Below, one piece after another: positions 51,241 through 59,295 of a stretch of DNA of 64,000 nucleotides. Origin of the DNA: M3007 sp046160625 (lineage in GTDB: Bacteria; Bacteroidota; Bacteroidia; Chitinophagales; Saprospiraceae); NCBI GenBank assembly GCA_046160625.1, contig JBJXGZ010000155.1, positions 1 through 64,000 of the forward strand, given 5' to 3'. Both the position numbers and the translations under genes were made by a program. Each line of letters begins with the position of its first letter. Positions within the stretch are counted from its first letter, which is position 1. The notes below the pieces were generated by a model. It did not search any database. It was given only the letters and a program-made list of their open reading frames with translations, and was not told where the DNA came from.

Positions 51241-52383
51241 TCAAGAAAGCCTGTTCTTATAGTCCCGATACCCAAAGCGTCGCACAATGTCCAACTTGCC
51301 ATCGGGACGTAAGATTGCGATGCTTGGGTGGGTCACACCGTTGAACGTCGAGGTTTTCACCATTGTATAGTGAATCATGTCTTCAAACACGATTTTTTGA
51401 CCGATTTTCAAAGGTTCGGCAAATGCGTACGCCTCCATAAAATCTCCGCTCAGGCAACTTACCCCTCCCAGACGAAACACGTTTTTGTCGCCTTTTTCCA
51501 CTTTTTCTTTTGCGCCCCTGATTTGTGGGCGATAAGGCATCTCCAAGGTATCAGGCATGTGGGCAGTAAACGATACATCGAGAATAGCCGTGCGTACGCC
51601 CCCGTTTTTCACAATGTCGAGTACGGTGGCTACCAGCACTCCAGTTTCCCAGGCAAAGGCGCTGCCCGGTTCGAGTATGACCTGCAAATGCGGCCAGCGC
51701 TTCCGAAACGCTTTCAAAACGGAGATCAAATGGGGTACATCATATCCTTTGCGGGTCATTAAGTGGCCCCCGCCAAAATTGACCCAGCGCAATTGGGGCA
51801 GGAATATCCCAAATTGTTTTTCAAAGTGTTCGAGCACTTTTTCCAGGTCCTGACTGGAACTTTCGCACAGCACGTGGAAGTGAAGGCCTTCAATGCCTTC
51901 TGGCATTTTACCCGTAAAATTTTCCACTGGCTCACCCAAGCGAGAGCCTGCTGAAGCAGGATTGTATAAGGCCGTGCCAACGGGCGACCAGCCTGGGTTG
52001 ACGCGTATGCCTGGGCTGACTTTCTCTACAAAATTCAATACTCGTTTTTGGTATTTCCGCCATTGCGCAATGGAATTAAAGGTAATATGGCTGGAATAGT
52101 CAAGGATTTTGCCAAATTCTCTGGGAATATACGCCACGGCATACGTGTGCGACTCGGTTTTCATTTCCTCGTAACAAAGCCGGGCTTCGTGGAGCGAGGA
52201 GGCCGTTGCGCCGTCCACATATTCCCGTACAATCGGGAACGCGCTCCACATGGCAAAGCCCTTGAAAGCCAGGATAATTTTCACGCCCGCCTCTTGCTGT
52301 ACGCGATCAATAATTTCCAGGTTCTTGCGCAAACGCGACTCTTCGAGCACGAAACAGGGGGAGGGGATTTTTTTGATGTCCAT
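51241..52383 (-). CDS. nspC: Carboxynorspermidine decarboxylase
   Basis: 380 residues of the alanine-racemase-fold PLP decarboxylase group. The PLP lysine is Lys41 in ILAFKGFAMW. Further blocks are VDGATASSLHEARL, HFHVLCES, VNFGGGHLMTRKGYD and the C-terminal GVSCLSGDFMEAYAF with the Cys and Asp of the opposite-subunit active site. It decarboxylates carboxynorspermidine or carboxyspermidine in polyamine synthesis, used in many Bacteroidota. The partner carboxyspermidine dehydrogenase is not in the window. The ATG at 52383 gives the expected start MDIKKIPSPCFVLEE. Confidence 0.93.
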   Translation of the reverse strand: MDIKKIPSPCFVLEESRLRKNLEIIDRVQQEAGVKIILAFKGFAMWSAFPIVREYVDGATASSLHEARLCYEEMKTESHTYAVAYIPREFGKILDYSSHITFNSIAQWRKYQKRVLNFVEKVSPGIRVNPGWSPVGTALYNPASAGSRLGEPVENFTGKMPEGIEGLHFHVLCESSSQDLEKVLEHFEKQFGIFLPQLRWVNFGGGHLMTRKGYDVPHLISVLKAFRKRWPHLQVILEPGSAFAWETGVLVATVLDIVKNGGVRTAILDVSFTAHMPDTLEMPYRPQIRGAKEKVEKGDKNVFRLGGVSCLSGDFMEAYAFAEPLKIGQKIVFEDMIHYTMVKTSTFNGVTHPSIAILRPDGKLDIVRRFGYRDYKNRLS

Positions 52384-52443
52384 TGTATACTTGATTCTAC
52401 GAGGTAATTGAGGGTATTGGGTTGTTTAAAAAAGGGAGATGTT

Positions 52444-52719
52444 TTAAACCAAAGGGTCTTTCTTTTCCTCATTCAGATAGCCATCAAACACCTCGTTTTC
52501 TTCCGGATTTAGGCCATACCCATAATTTTTTCGCATGTTTTCCGCAAAACGAATGCCGACGATGATGCCTGCTGATAAGCATACCATTGAACCAATACGG
52601 CAATATAAATTGTCATACTTGAACCATAAAAATGCTGCCAACAGCAAACCAATTACAAAAGGAGAAAGGAAGAATTTGATCCAAAAATAGACGTTTACAA
52701 TTCTATCAAAAAGGCTCAT
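52444..52719 (-). CDS. Small membrane protein of unknown function
   Basis: 91 residues with two predicted membrane helices (about 12-32 and 40-58) and a charged tail (NPEENEVFDGYLNEEKKDPL). It has no recognised domain. It lies upstream of nspC and downstream of the DUF58 gene, all on the minus strand, with short gaps, so it may be in the same transcript; the link to either function is only positional. Confidence 0.65.
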   Translation of the reverse strand: MSLFDRIVNVYFWIKFFLSPFVIGLLLAAFLWFKYDNLYCRIGSMVCLSAGIIVGIRFAENMRKNYGYGLNPEENEVFDGYLNEEKKDPLV

Positions 52720-52791
52720 AAAATAAACAGGGTTTTAGAAAAATTACGATGTTATAAGATATCGTTCAACAGCAATTATCTTACCCCTTTC

Positions 52792-54105
52792 TCAAATCAA
52801 CCCCCTCGATTTCAGCTCCAAATATTTGTTGATGGTGTTCAACGTCAAGTCTTGAGGTTTAGTCAGTACGGCCTGAATGCCATATTGGCGGAGCCTGGTC
52901 ACCATTTCCCGTTTGTCTTGCAGGAATTGCCTTGCCACCGCTTGACGATACACGTCGGCGGTGGTGTGTACGTCTTCGACGGAGCGTTTGCGGATTTCGG
53001 TGTTTTCAAAAAAAACTACCACCATCAAATGGGCGCGGCTCAGCCTTCGCAAAGTAGGCAAGGCGCGTTCCAGTGCATAACTGCTCTCAAAATTGCTGAA
53101 CAAAATCAGCAGTGAGCGCGCGCCGATGAGCCGCCGAACCGCCTCGTAAAGCAGCTCGTAATTGGATTCACCGGGGCGCTCTTTCTCGCGGTAAAGGCTT
53201 TCCAGTATTCGGTTGAGTTGCCCGGTGTCGCGCTCGGCTTTGAGGGTTGCGCCCATCACATCCGAGAAGGTAAGCAGCCCTGCTTTGTCCTGTTTTTTCA
53301 GGATGATATTGCTGATTGCCAAAGCGGTGTTGATGGCGTAATCCATCAGGCTCATCCCTTCAAAAGGCATGCGCATGGCGCGGCTTTTGTCCACGATGCA
53401 ATACACCTGCTGACTGCGCTCGTCCTCATATTGGTTCACCATGAGGGTGGCACGGCGACTGCTGGCCTTCCAGTTGATGCTGCGAAAATCGTCGCCCTGC
53501 ACATAGTTTTTGATCTGCTCGAATTCGTAGGAATGACCAATGCGACGCATTTTTTTGATACCCGTGTCGTGTGCGATGTGGCGCATGGCCCGGAGTTCGT
53601 AGCGTTTCATTTGGATGATGCTGGGGTACACGTCCACATCCTGCGGCTGTTTGAAAATGAGTCGGCGTTCCACCAGGCCGAGTTGTGTGGAGGCAAAAAC
53701 GTTGATATTTCCAAACGAATAAACACCGCGAGTATGCGGCACCAGTTTGTTTTCGGCGATATACGGCTGACCAGTTGGCAAAGCGATTTTCACTTCAAAA
53801 TCGCGCTTTTGAAACTGTACAGGAAGTTCGTCGGCAATGCTGAGATTCAAGTGGATATTTCCCTGATTTTCCACAAACAATTTCACCAGGTTAGGGTCGG
53901 AAAGGGAAAAAACGGGATTGAGTTCCCGCTTGCAAACCACTTTGGGCTTTCTCAAAAAAAGCAGCATCCAATCCGTAATCGCAAGCCCTAAAAACCCTAC
54001 AAACGCCGTCTGTGCGAATGGGAACAGCCACGCAAACGGATAAGCCATCGCGAACATCGCCGCCGATGCGCCAAAGAGCCAAAAGAAACGGTTGGTTAAG
54101 TACAA
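52792..54105 (-). CDS. DUF58 domain-containing membrane protein
   Basis: 437 residues. Two N-terminal helices are followed by a beta-rich region and the DUF58 domain: RRIGHSYEFEQIKNYVQGDDFRSINWKASSR is the signature. A VWA-like part follows (CIVDKSRAMRMPFEGMSLMDYAINTALAI), with DKSRAMR in place of a classic DxSxS metal site. Such proteins usually sit in MoxR-ATPase operons and act in assembly or cofactor insertion; no MoxR gene is next to it here. The start codon is TTG at 54105, giving LYLTNRFFWLFG as expected for the family. Confidence 0.85.
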   Translation of the reverse strand: MYLTNRFFWLFGASAAMFAMAYPFAWLFPFAQTAFVGFLGLAITDWMLLFLRKPKVVCKRELNPVFSLSDPNLVKLFVENQGNIHLNLSIADELPVQFQKRDFEVKIALPTGQPYIAENKLVPHTRGVYSFGNINVFASTQLGLVERRLIFKQPQDVDVYPSIIQMKRYELRAMRHIAHDTGIKKMRRIGHSYEFEQIKNYVQGDDFRSINWKASSRRATLMVNQYEDERSQQVYCIVDKSRAMRMPFEGMSLMDYAINTALAISNIILKKQDKAGLLTFSDVMGATLKAERDTGQLNRILESLYREKERPGESNYELLYEAVRRLIGARSLLILFSNFESSYALERALPTLRRLSRAHLMVVVFFENTEIRKRSVEDVHTTADVYRQAVARQFLQDKREMVTRLRQYGIQAVLTKPQDLTLNTINKYLELKSRGLI

Positions 54106-54141
54106 GGGTGAGAGGTGAGGTAGGGTGAGAGAAGGCTGATT

Positions 54142-54426
54142 TTATACTGACCAAAGGTCTTGTCGGTTATCCCAAAATGCCAAAATTTCGATTTCATCGG
54201 TATTGACCCGATAATAAATGGAAGTGTGTTTATGTGCCACACAACGACGTACTCCTGGCAAATCGGGTGCCTCAGAAAAGGCAAAAGGCAATTGGCTAAT
54301 GGTGCGGATAGCGGTTTCTACTTTGTCCAAAAAATTGTCGCGCACCCGTGAAGACCATTCAGCATTTAGATAGTCAGCGATTCGAGTAAGTTGCCATTGG
54401 GCTTCATCCGTTATCTCGATTCGCAT
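54142..54426 (-). CDS. ParE/RelE-family toxin
   Basis: 94 residues. The fold is shown by IADYLNAEWSSRVRDNFLDKVE, ISQLPFAFSEAPDLPGVRRCVAHKHTSIYYRV and EIEILAFWDNRQ. The C-terminal IEILAFWDNRQDL matches the conserved end of ParE-like toxins of this phylum. It likely inhibits gyrase or translation until neutralised. Its start overlaps the end of the antitoxin gene by 23 bases, and the antitoxin is upstream, as usual. Confidence 0.85.
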   Translation of the reverse strand: MRIEITDEAQWQLTRIADYLNAEWSSRVRDNFLDKVETAIRTISQLPFAFSEAPDLPGVRRCVAHKHTSIYYRVNTDEIEILAFWDNRQDLWSV

Positions 54427-54658
54427 AGGACTGGCGGAGTTGGGCTATAAAACCGTTGAACTCGACTTTTCTGCCATGATCAGCATCGTCAATACCCCTA
54501 AGGATGGAAGATCTTTCCTCGTCGCTGATAACTTCCCACCAATTATTGACCGGGAAAAGCAGGTTTTCAATTTGAAAGACAAGTGCTTCGTCATCCAAGT
54601 CGGCCAAATAGTCTACGATTCGCAATTTTCGAGATTCTAATATAGCGGTCATAAGCAT
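54404..54658 (-). CDS. Antitoxin of the ParE-type module
   Basis: 84 residues. The pattern (MTAILESRKLRIVDYLADL, DDEALVFQIENLLFPVNNWWEVISDEERSSILRGIDDADHGRKVEF) matches small antitoxins that pair with ParE-like toxins in Bacteroidota: an N-terminal part that may bind DNA, then ISxEERxSIxxGIxDAxxGR that probably contacts the toxin. ATG at 54658 or 54652 are both possible. It precedes and overlaps the toxin gene. Confidence 0.82.
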   Translation of the reverse strand: MLMTAILESRKLRIVDYLADLDDEALVFQIENLLFPVNNWWEVISDEERSSILRGIDDADHGRKVEFNGFIAQLRQSYANRDNG

Positions 54659-54710
54659 CTATTTTTTTACAAAGATACAGGGTTGGTGATTTTGAATCAT
54701 AGTGAATTGA

Positions 54711-55190
54711 TCACTGGTTGTTAACAAACGCCGCATATTCCTTTCCGCGCTTTTCTGCAAAAAAATCGAACAAAAGCATGATTGAGCCTTGTGCAAGCAA
54801 GCCCGCGCCCAAACCTTTGGTAAAATTAACTTCTTTGTTAAGCAGGATAATGGCCAAACCAAGGACAATGAAACCGGCTTCCAGCCATTTGATCCGAACA
54901 AAGTTGCGCAAAACGGCCTCCATACGTGCTGATTCCAGTTTGCGAAACTCAGCCGGTGAGTCAGCCCTCAATTTTTCCAAATCATCAGCTTGAAAGTCAC
55001 TGCGCCGGGCCACCGTAGCACCCACCATGATTTGTACAATGCCGATCACCACCAGCGGAATAGAAAGACCCGTGTAAAATGGAGCACCTGCACTAAGCAA
55101 AACCCCGCCACCTATGGCACAGGCCGCGATACCAATCGCCATTGCGATAAATCCGCCCAGTTTTTCTGCTTGGAAATAGGATTGTATCAT
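54711..55190 (-). CDS. Hypothetical membrane protein
   Basis: 159 residues. Two N-terminal helices (IAMAIGIAACAIGGGVLLSAG and TGLSIPLVVIGIVQIMVGA region) and two C-terminal ones (WLEAGFIVLGLAIILLN, GLGAGLLAQGSIMLLFDFF) flank a charged helical middle part. It resembles small Bacteroidota membrane proteins of unknown role. The frame is open to 55301, but that part is a translation of the ttggactt palindrome, so the ATG at 55190 is used. It lies downstream of the RND adaptor gene. Confidence 0.7.
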   Translation of the reverse strand: MIQSYFQAEKLGGFIAMAIGIAACAIGGGVLLSAGAPFYTGLSIPLVVIGIVQIMVGATVARRSDFQADDLEKLRADSPAEFRKLESARMEAVLRNFVRIKWLEAGFIVLGLAIILLNKEVNFTKGLGAGLLAQGSIMLLFDFFAEKRGKEYAAFVNNQ

Positions 55191-55194
55191 ATTT

Positions 55195-55330
55195 AGACTT
55201 TGGACTGTTGGACTTTTGACTGTTGGACGGTTGGACGTTGGACTCTTAGACTTTGGACTTTGGACAATACCGCGTTTAAAGTCTAATGTCCCCAAGTCCA
55301 ATGTCTAACGTCCCAAAGTCCAAAGTCCAG
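55195..55330. repeat. ttggactt palindrome between an adaptor gene and a membrane-protein gene
   Basis: The left part holds near-copies of ttggactttt/gttggacg and the right part the inverse (aagtccaatgtc, caaagtccaaagtcc). Together they can form a long imperfect stem. The word is the same as in palindromes at 20448-20595 and 28474-28547 and inside dnaX. It fills the gap between the adaptor stop (55331) and the membrane-protein ATG (55190). Confidence 0.8.
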
Positions 55331-56383
55331 TTATTCCACTTTTGAAAACGTAACGCTTGCATCGGGGCGAAGAAACAAAATACCTGTGGTACAAACCGTA
55401 TCGCCGGCTTGAATGCCTTCCGTAATTTCTATCATGCCCGCTTGGCGAACCCCCGTTTTTACCACCACAAATTTCGCTTTCCCACCCTTGCAAAGGATCA
55501 CTTTTTTGTCGCGGGCCTGCGGGATAATCGCTTGATTTGGAATGAGTAATGCCGAGGCGTTATTGCCGAGTGCAAGGCTGACTTCGGCAAAAGCGCCGGG
55601 CAAAAGACCCTTGCTGTTGGCTACTGTGGCGCGCACTTGCAGGTCGCGAGAGCCTTCCGCAATCCGTTGTTCGGTGGCTTGCACCGTTGCCTTATGCCTG
55701 GCCTCGCTCCCTTCTACCTTAAACTCCAAGGGCTGACCAATGCGGAGTTGCTGACTGTATTTTTCTGGCACTGCAAAATCGAGCTTGAGCGCCGAAGCCG
55801 AACGGAGCGTGGTGATGGCCGTGGCCGGCGTGACGTAAGCCCCCGGACTGATACGCCGCAACCCCAGAATACCATCGTAAGGCGCACGGAGTTCGGTCTT
55901 GCTGATGTTGACGCGCAGCAATTCAATATCTGCACGAAAAGTTTGGGTTTGCAGCACAGCGAGGTCGTATTCCTGCTGGCTCACGCCCTTCACTTTGAGC
56001 AGTTCAGCGAGACGTTGTTCCGTAATTTCCGCCTGTTTGAGTTGCGTTTCAAGTTTGCGGAGTTGGGTTTTAAGGTCGTCATCAAAGATTTTCAGGAGCA
56101 AATCGCCCTTACGCACCAGGCGTCCTTCGGGCAGATTGAGTTGCACAACACGCCCCGAAACTTCGGGATGCAGTTCGGTTTCTTCGGCAGGCAACAGGTT
56201 GCCGTTGGCAGTTACCCGCTCGGTGAGTACACTAGGTTTTGCCACAAATCCTTCCACAGAAGTGACGCTGAGTGCCGCACCTTTCGCAGGAGGAGTGCCG
56301 TTGGGATCGCCAGCGTTTTTGTCGGTTTTTCCGCATGAAAAAAGAAAAAGCGTGGACAGTAAAAACGGAATCAAAAGCTTCAT
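55331..56383 (-). CDS. RND efflux periplasmic adaptor lipoprotein
   Basis: 350 residues. Lipobox LFLFSC (Cys17). The membrane-fusion-protein order is clear: a barrel-hybrid start (VTANGNLLPAEETELHPEVSGRVVQLNLPEGRLVRKGDLLLKI), a helical hairpin (QLKQAEITEQRLAELLKVKGVSQQEYDLAVLQT), the returning lipoyl half (LRAPYDGILGLRRISPGAYV) and a C-terminal membrane-proximal domain (GIQAGDTVCTTGILFL). It should connect an RND pump to an outer-membrane channel. No pump gene lies next to it in the window, so its partner is unknown. Confidence 0.88.
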   Translation of the reverse strand: MKLLIPFLLSTLFLFSCGKTDKNAGDPNGTPPAKGAALSVTSVEGFVAKPSVLTERVTANGNLLPAEETELHPEVSGRVVQLNLPEGRLVRKGDLLLKIFDDDLKTQLRKLETQLKQAEITEQRLAELLKVKGVSQQEYDLAVLQTQTFRADIELLRVNISKTELRAPYDGILGLRRISPGAYVTPATAITTLRSASALKLDFAVPEKYSQQLRIGQPLEFKVEGSEARHKATVQATEQRIAEGSRDLQVRATVANSKGLLPGAFAEVSLALGNNASALLIPNQAIIPQARDKKVILCKGGKAKFVVVKTGVRQAGMIEITEGIQAGDTVCTTGILFLRPDASVTFSKVE

Positions 56384-56510
56384 TTACAAACAGTTTTGGC
56401 TTCTTAAGCGGGAATAAAGTCCAAAGTGATGGAGCATTTTCAGGCTCAAAAATAGAAAACCCGCTCACATGGAAAGGGTTTAAAAAAAGAGCAACCAATC
56501 GAAGGTTCCA

Positions 56511-56859
56511 TTACTTTGGCTGCATCGTGCTCACAAACGCCCTTGCTTGCTCTACTAATTGTTCCAGCCGCTCATCGGGTAAGCGCACTGCCGCGAAGAA
56601 CATCCCTTCCTTGCCTTCGCCGATGGGAGGTCGGAATGTGCGGAGCAGGCTGCCCGAAGCTATGTCCCAGAGTTTGGCGGTTTTGTCGGTGCTGGCGGTG
56701 AGCAGGAGGAGGAGCTGCAAGGGCAAGCAGTAAGCAGATTCCGTGTGCTGGGGCTTGGGGGATAAAAGGGCTAGGGCGAGACCCGCCTACGCTCCAGCCT
56801 GTCAGGCTAGGGCGGGTAAAAAGGTTTCGGCGGGTAAAAAAGAGAAGTGTTTTGTACAT
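56511..56859 (-). pseudogene. Remnant of a WD40-repeat gene
   Basis: The start (ATG at 56859, MYKTLLFFTR...) reads a short signal-like part containing a translated cccgcc repeat (56781-56840). After a frame change the sequence continues with a WD40 repeat (LTASTDKTAKLWDIASGSLLRTFRPPIGEGKEG) and ends LEQLVEQARAFVSTM. A WD40 protein needs several repeats, so only the first unit and a C-terminal tail remain. It looks like an internal deletion plus frameshift of a longer WD40 protein. It could be sequence that never was a gene; the WD repeat argues against this. Confidence 0.55.
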
Positions 56860-56943
56860 GGTGGTGGGTTTTAGGGTTGTGTCAAAAGTCGGAGAAGGAT
56901 ACATGTTACCCTCGAACGCAAAATTTAATTTCTTGTAATGCCG

Positions 56944-56976
56944 AACTTCCCGAAAGTTTAGAACTTTCGGGAAGTT
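56944..56976. repeat. Perfect 15-bp hairpin
   Basis: Arms 56944-56958 and 56962-56976 (aacttcccgaaagtt) are perfect inverted copies with a 3-nt loop. The geometry equals that of the hairpin at 649-681. Confidence 0.85.
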
Positions 56977-57244
56977 AAATTTCGCGAAGTCAAAACATGA
57001 ATTGGTGAAAAATCAATCATTCACAGCTTCCGACTTTTGACAGAACCCCTAGTTAGCGCGCAAAAATAGGCGACACGCCCCAACCCAACGTGTCAAATTA
57101 TATAAATGCCTCAATCTCTCGCAAAACGTTGATTTTCATTTAAAAACCCGCTCAAGCATTTTTTCAACAAAAAATATTTGGGCAATATTTCAAGTGATTA
57201 TCAGGCAGTTAGATAAAGTTGTACAAAAAACTTTTCACGCACCC

Positions 57245-57275
57245 TTGCACAGTGTGAAGGGTCGTTTTACATTTG
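57245..57275 (+). promoter_or_regulatory. Promoter of the rplM-rpsI unit
   Basis: TTG (57245-57247) and TACATTTG (57268-57275) are spaced by 20 bases and match the Bacteroidota -33/-7 pattern. It lies about 100 bases before the L13 start, so the leader RNA is long and contains the palindrome at 57302-57335, a possible site of feedback control. Confidence 0.6.
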
Positions 57276-57301
57276 CGCCCTCTTTGAGGAAAGGGTGTTC
57301 C

Positions 57302-57335
57302 AAACCCCGCAGGTTTTTGAAAACCTCCGGGGTTT
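57302..57335. repeat. 16-bp palindrome in the rplM leader
   Basis: aaaccccgcaggtttt (57302-57317) and aaaacctccggggttt (57320-57335) are inverted with one mismatch and a 2-nt loop. It is close to the acctccgaggt core seen in the arm at 34273-34301. It lies between the promoter and the start codon of rplM. Confidence 0.8.
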
Positions 57336-57373
57336 ACAAGCCCCTTTCAAACGCTACAAATTTTTACAAAAAA

Positions 57374-57832
57374 ATGGATACACTGAGCTATCGGACGGTT
57401 TCCGTCAGCAAAGAAAAAGCGGAGCACAAGTGGTACATCATTGACGCTGAAAACCAGGTCACGGGTCGTATGTGCGCTGAAATCGCTTCTATCTTGCGCG
57501 GAAAGAACAAGCCGTCTTACACCCCCCATGCCGACACGGGCGACTATGTCATCGTGATCAATGCTGAAAAGATTCGCTTCACCGGCAAAAAATGGGACTT
57601 GAAAGAATACAAACACCACTCGCATCACCCAGGTGGTTTGAAAGTGGTTGTTGCAGACGTGATGCGCACCAAGTTCCCGGAGCGTATCGTGGAAATCGCT
57701 GTGAAAGGCATGCTGCCCAAGACCAAATTGGGCCGTGCCATGTACAAGAAAATGTTTGTGTACAAAGGGGCCAATCACCCCCATGCCGCACAAAAACCAG
57801 AAGTACTTAACCTTAATCTGGGTAATGATTAA
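57374..57832 (+). CDS. rplM: 50S ribosomal protein L13
   Basis: 152 residues, the normal length. Blocks KWYIIDAENQVTGRMCAEIASILRGKNKPSYTPH, GDYVIVINAEKIRFTGKKWDLKEY, FPERIVEIAVKGMLPKTKLGRAMYKKM and FVYKGANHPHAAQKPEVLNL are typical of L13. The open frame begins at 57194, but those residues are only leader; the ATG at 57374 gives the start MDTLSYRTVSVSKE. It is the first gene of the L13-S9-S2-EF-Ts order standard in this phylum. Confidence 0.96.
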   Translation: MDTLSYRTVSVSKEKAEHKWYIIDAENQVTGRMCAEIASILRGKNKPSYTPHADTGDYVIVINAEKIRFTGKKWDLKEYKHHSHHPGGLKVVVADVMRTKFPERIVEIAVKGMLPKTKLGRAMYKKMFVYKGANHPHAAQKPEVLNLNLGND

Positions 57833-57840
57833 TAATGGGA

Positions 57841-57950
57841 TCAACGTGACTCCGCCTACGCATCGGCTACGGCGGGCAACACATTGACCACATTTCATCA
57901 CATTTTTACCCGCCATAGCGCGAAGCGCGAAGGCGAGGACCACATTCTCA
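57841..57950. repeat. cccgcc and aatgtgg words between rplM and rpsI
   Basis: The gap holds ctccgcctacgcatcggcta/cggcgggc, then cacattgaccacattt, then tttacccgccatagcg/aaggcg, then ccacattctcacattt. So a cccgcc unit and inverted aatgtgg words are interleaved. The aatgtgg word recurs at 59186-59290 and 63768-63812. Confidence 0.7.
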
Positions 57951-57960
57951 CATTTTTGAT

Positions 57961-58347
57961 ATGGAAATGATAAATGCCGTGGGCCGTCGGAAAACCGCAG
58001 TTGCCCGCGTTTATTTGATGAAAGGGGAAGGCAAGATCACGGTGAATGGCAAAGATTACCGTGAGTACTTCCCACAAATGCACGTGCAGCACAACGTGAC
58101 CGATCCTTTTGCAGTAGTAGGCATCGAAAATGCCTATGACTTGAAAGTGAACGTGCGTGGTGGTGGCTATAAAGGCCAATCGGAAGCCGTGCGCATGGGC
58201 TTGAGCCGCGCTTTGGTAAAGCTCAACGAAGAGTTCCGCTCTCCTTTGAAAGTTCGGAAATTCCTCACGCGTGACAGCCGCGCCGTAGAACGTAAGAAAT
58301 ACGGTAAGCCAAAAGCACGTAAGAACTTCCAGTTCTCTAAGCGCTAA
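57961..58347 (+). CDS. rpsI: 30S ribosomal protein S9
   Basis: 128 residues, normal length. Recognisable blocks: NAVGRRKTAVARVYLMKGEGKITVNGKDYREYF at the start, GGYKGQSEAVRMGLSRALVK in the middle and the basic C-terminus LTRDSRAVERKKYGKPKARKNFQFSKR, whose last Arg reaches the P-site tRNA. It follows rplM across a repeat-filled gap and is probably co-transcribed. Confidence 0.96.
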   Translation: MEMINAVGRRKTAVARVYLMKGEGKITVNGKDYREYFPQMHVQHNVTDPFAVVGIENAYDLKVNVRGGGYKGQSEAVRMGLSRALVKLNEEFRSPLKVRKFLTRDSRAVERKKYGKPKARKNFQFSKR

Positions 58348-58430
58348 ACACCTCCTCATCCCCTCGTTTGGGATGGCTTTTCAAATGGTCTCAGCGTTTA
58401 TAACTCATAACTCATAACTTATAACTTCTC

Positions 58431-59174
58431 ATGCAGAAGCCTACATATAAGGAACTCCTCGACGCCGGCTGCCACTTCGGCCACTTGCGCAAAAAATGGA
58501 ATCCCAAGATGACTCCGTACATCTTCATGGAGCACAAGGGTGTCCACATCATTGACCTTAATCGGACCGCCGATATGCTGGAGCGTTCGGCAATGGCTAT
58601 GAAAGCGATGGCCAAAAGCGGCAAGAAAATCATGTTCGTCGCTACCAAAAAGCAAGCCCGCGATATCGTGCAAAAAGCAGCCGAAAGTGTCGGCATGCCT
58701 TTCGTAACCGAGCGCTGGTTGGGAGGTATGATGACCAACTTCGCCACCATCCGCAAATCGGTGAAGAAAATGCAGCACATCGAGCGCATTTTGGCGGACA
58801 CCACGCTCACCAGCATCACCAAAAAAGAACGCCTGATGTTTGGTCGCGAACACATCAAAATGACCAAGCACTTTGGTGGTATCGAGCAACTTAACCGCCT
58901 TCCTTCAGCGGTGTTTATTGTGGACATTCACCACGAACACCTTGCACTCGCGGAGGCTAAAAAGTTGAATGTCAAGACTTTTGGCATGGTGGATACCAAC
59001 TCTGATCCAACACTGGTAGATTTTGCTATCCCCAGCAACGATGACGCTTCAAAATCCATCTCCTACATCACCAACTACCTCGTTTCGGCCATCCGCGAAG
59101 GATTGGAAGAGCGCAAATCTGCCAAGGGCGACGAGAAAGAAGGTGCTGATGCTCCAGTGGCCGCCGAAGCATAA
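58431..59174 (+). CDS. rpsB: 30S ribosomal protein S2
   Basis: 247 residues. Blocks LLDAGCHFGHLRKKWNPKM, YIFMEHKGVHIIDLNRTADML, FVATKKQARDIVQKAAES, RWLGGMMTNFATIRKSVK and FGMVDTNSDPTLVDFAIPSNDDA are the S2 signature. The C-terminus has a short Glu/Ala-rich tail. The ATG at 58431 follows tandem ataactcataactt words that form part of the gap after rpsI. A repeat palindrome separates it from tsf. Confidence 0.96.
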   Translation: MQKPTYKELLDAGCHFGHLRKKWNPKMTPYIFMEHKGVHIIDLNRTADMLERSAMAMKAMAKSGKKIMFVATKKQARDIVQKAAESVGMPFVTERWLGGMMTNFATIRKSVKKMQHIERILADTTLTSITKKERLMFGREHIKMTKHFGGIEQLNRLPSAVFIVDIHHEHLALAEAKKLNVKTFGMVDTNSDPTLVDFAIPSNDDASKSISYITNYLVSAIREGLEERKSAKGDEKEGADAPVAAEA

Positions 59175-59185
59175 ATAATGTGATT

Positions 59186-59290
59186 AATGTGGCAAATGTG
59201 GTCAATGTGATTAATTCAACACATTGACCACATTTGCCACATTGAAAACATTTGCCACATTGACCACATTATTCACATTGACCACATTCA
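59186..59290. repeat. aatgtgg palindrome between rpsB and tsf
   Basis: Arms 59186-59209 and 59220-59243 are perfect 24-bp inverted copies (aatgtggcaaatgtggtcaa...) with a 10-nt loop. Two more inverse copies follow to 59290, just before the tsf ATG at 59296. It lies within a translation operon and could act on the ratio of S2 to EF-Ts. The word recurs at 57880-57950 and 63768-63812. Confidence 0.9.
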
Positions 59291-59295
59291 TTAAT

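Larger units (their letters stand above)
56905..57373. other. Intergenic region upstream of rplM
   Basis: The 469 bases hold two small palindromes (56944-56976 and 57302-57335), a promoter (57245-57275) and AT-rich sequence. An open frame runs in from 57194 to join rplM but codes for no domain. No other gene is seen. Confidence 0.6.

Noticed and set aside
53218..53991. 257-codon open frame antisense to the DUF58 gene
   Set aside because: Shadow of a conserved gene on the other strand; His-rich composition is what reversed codons give.
57194..57373. N-terminal extension of L13
   Set aside because: It would include promoter and palindrome sequence and does not match L13 proteins.
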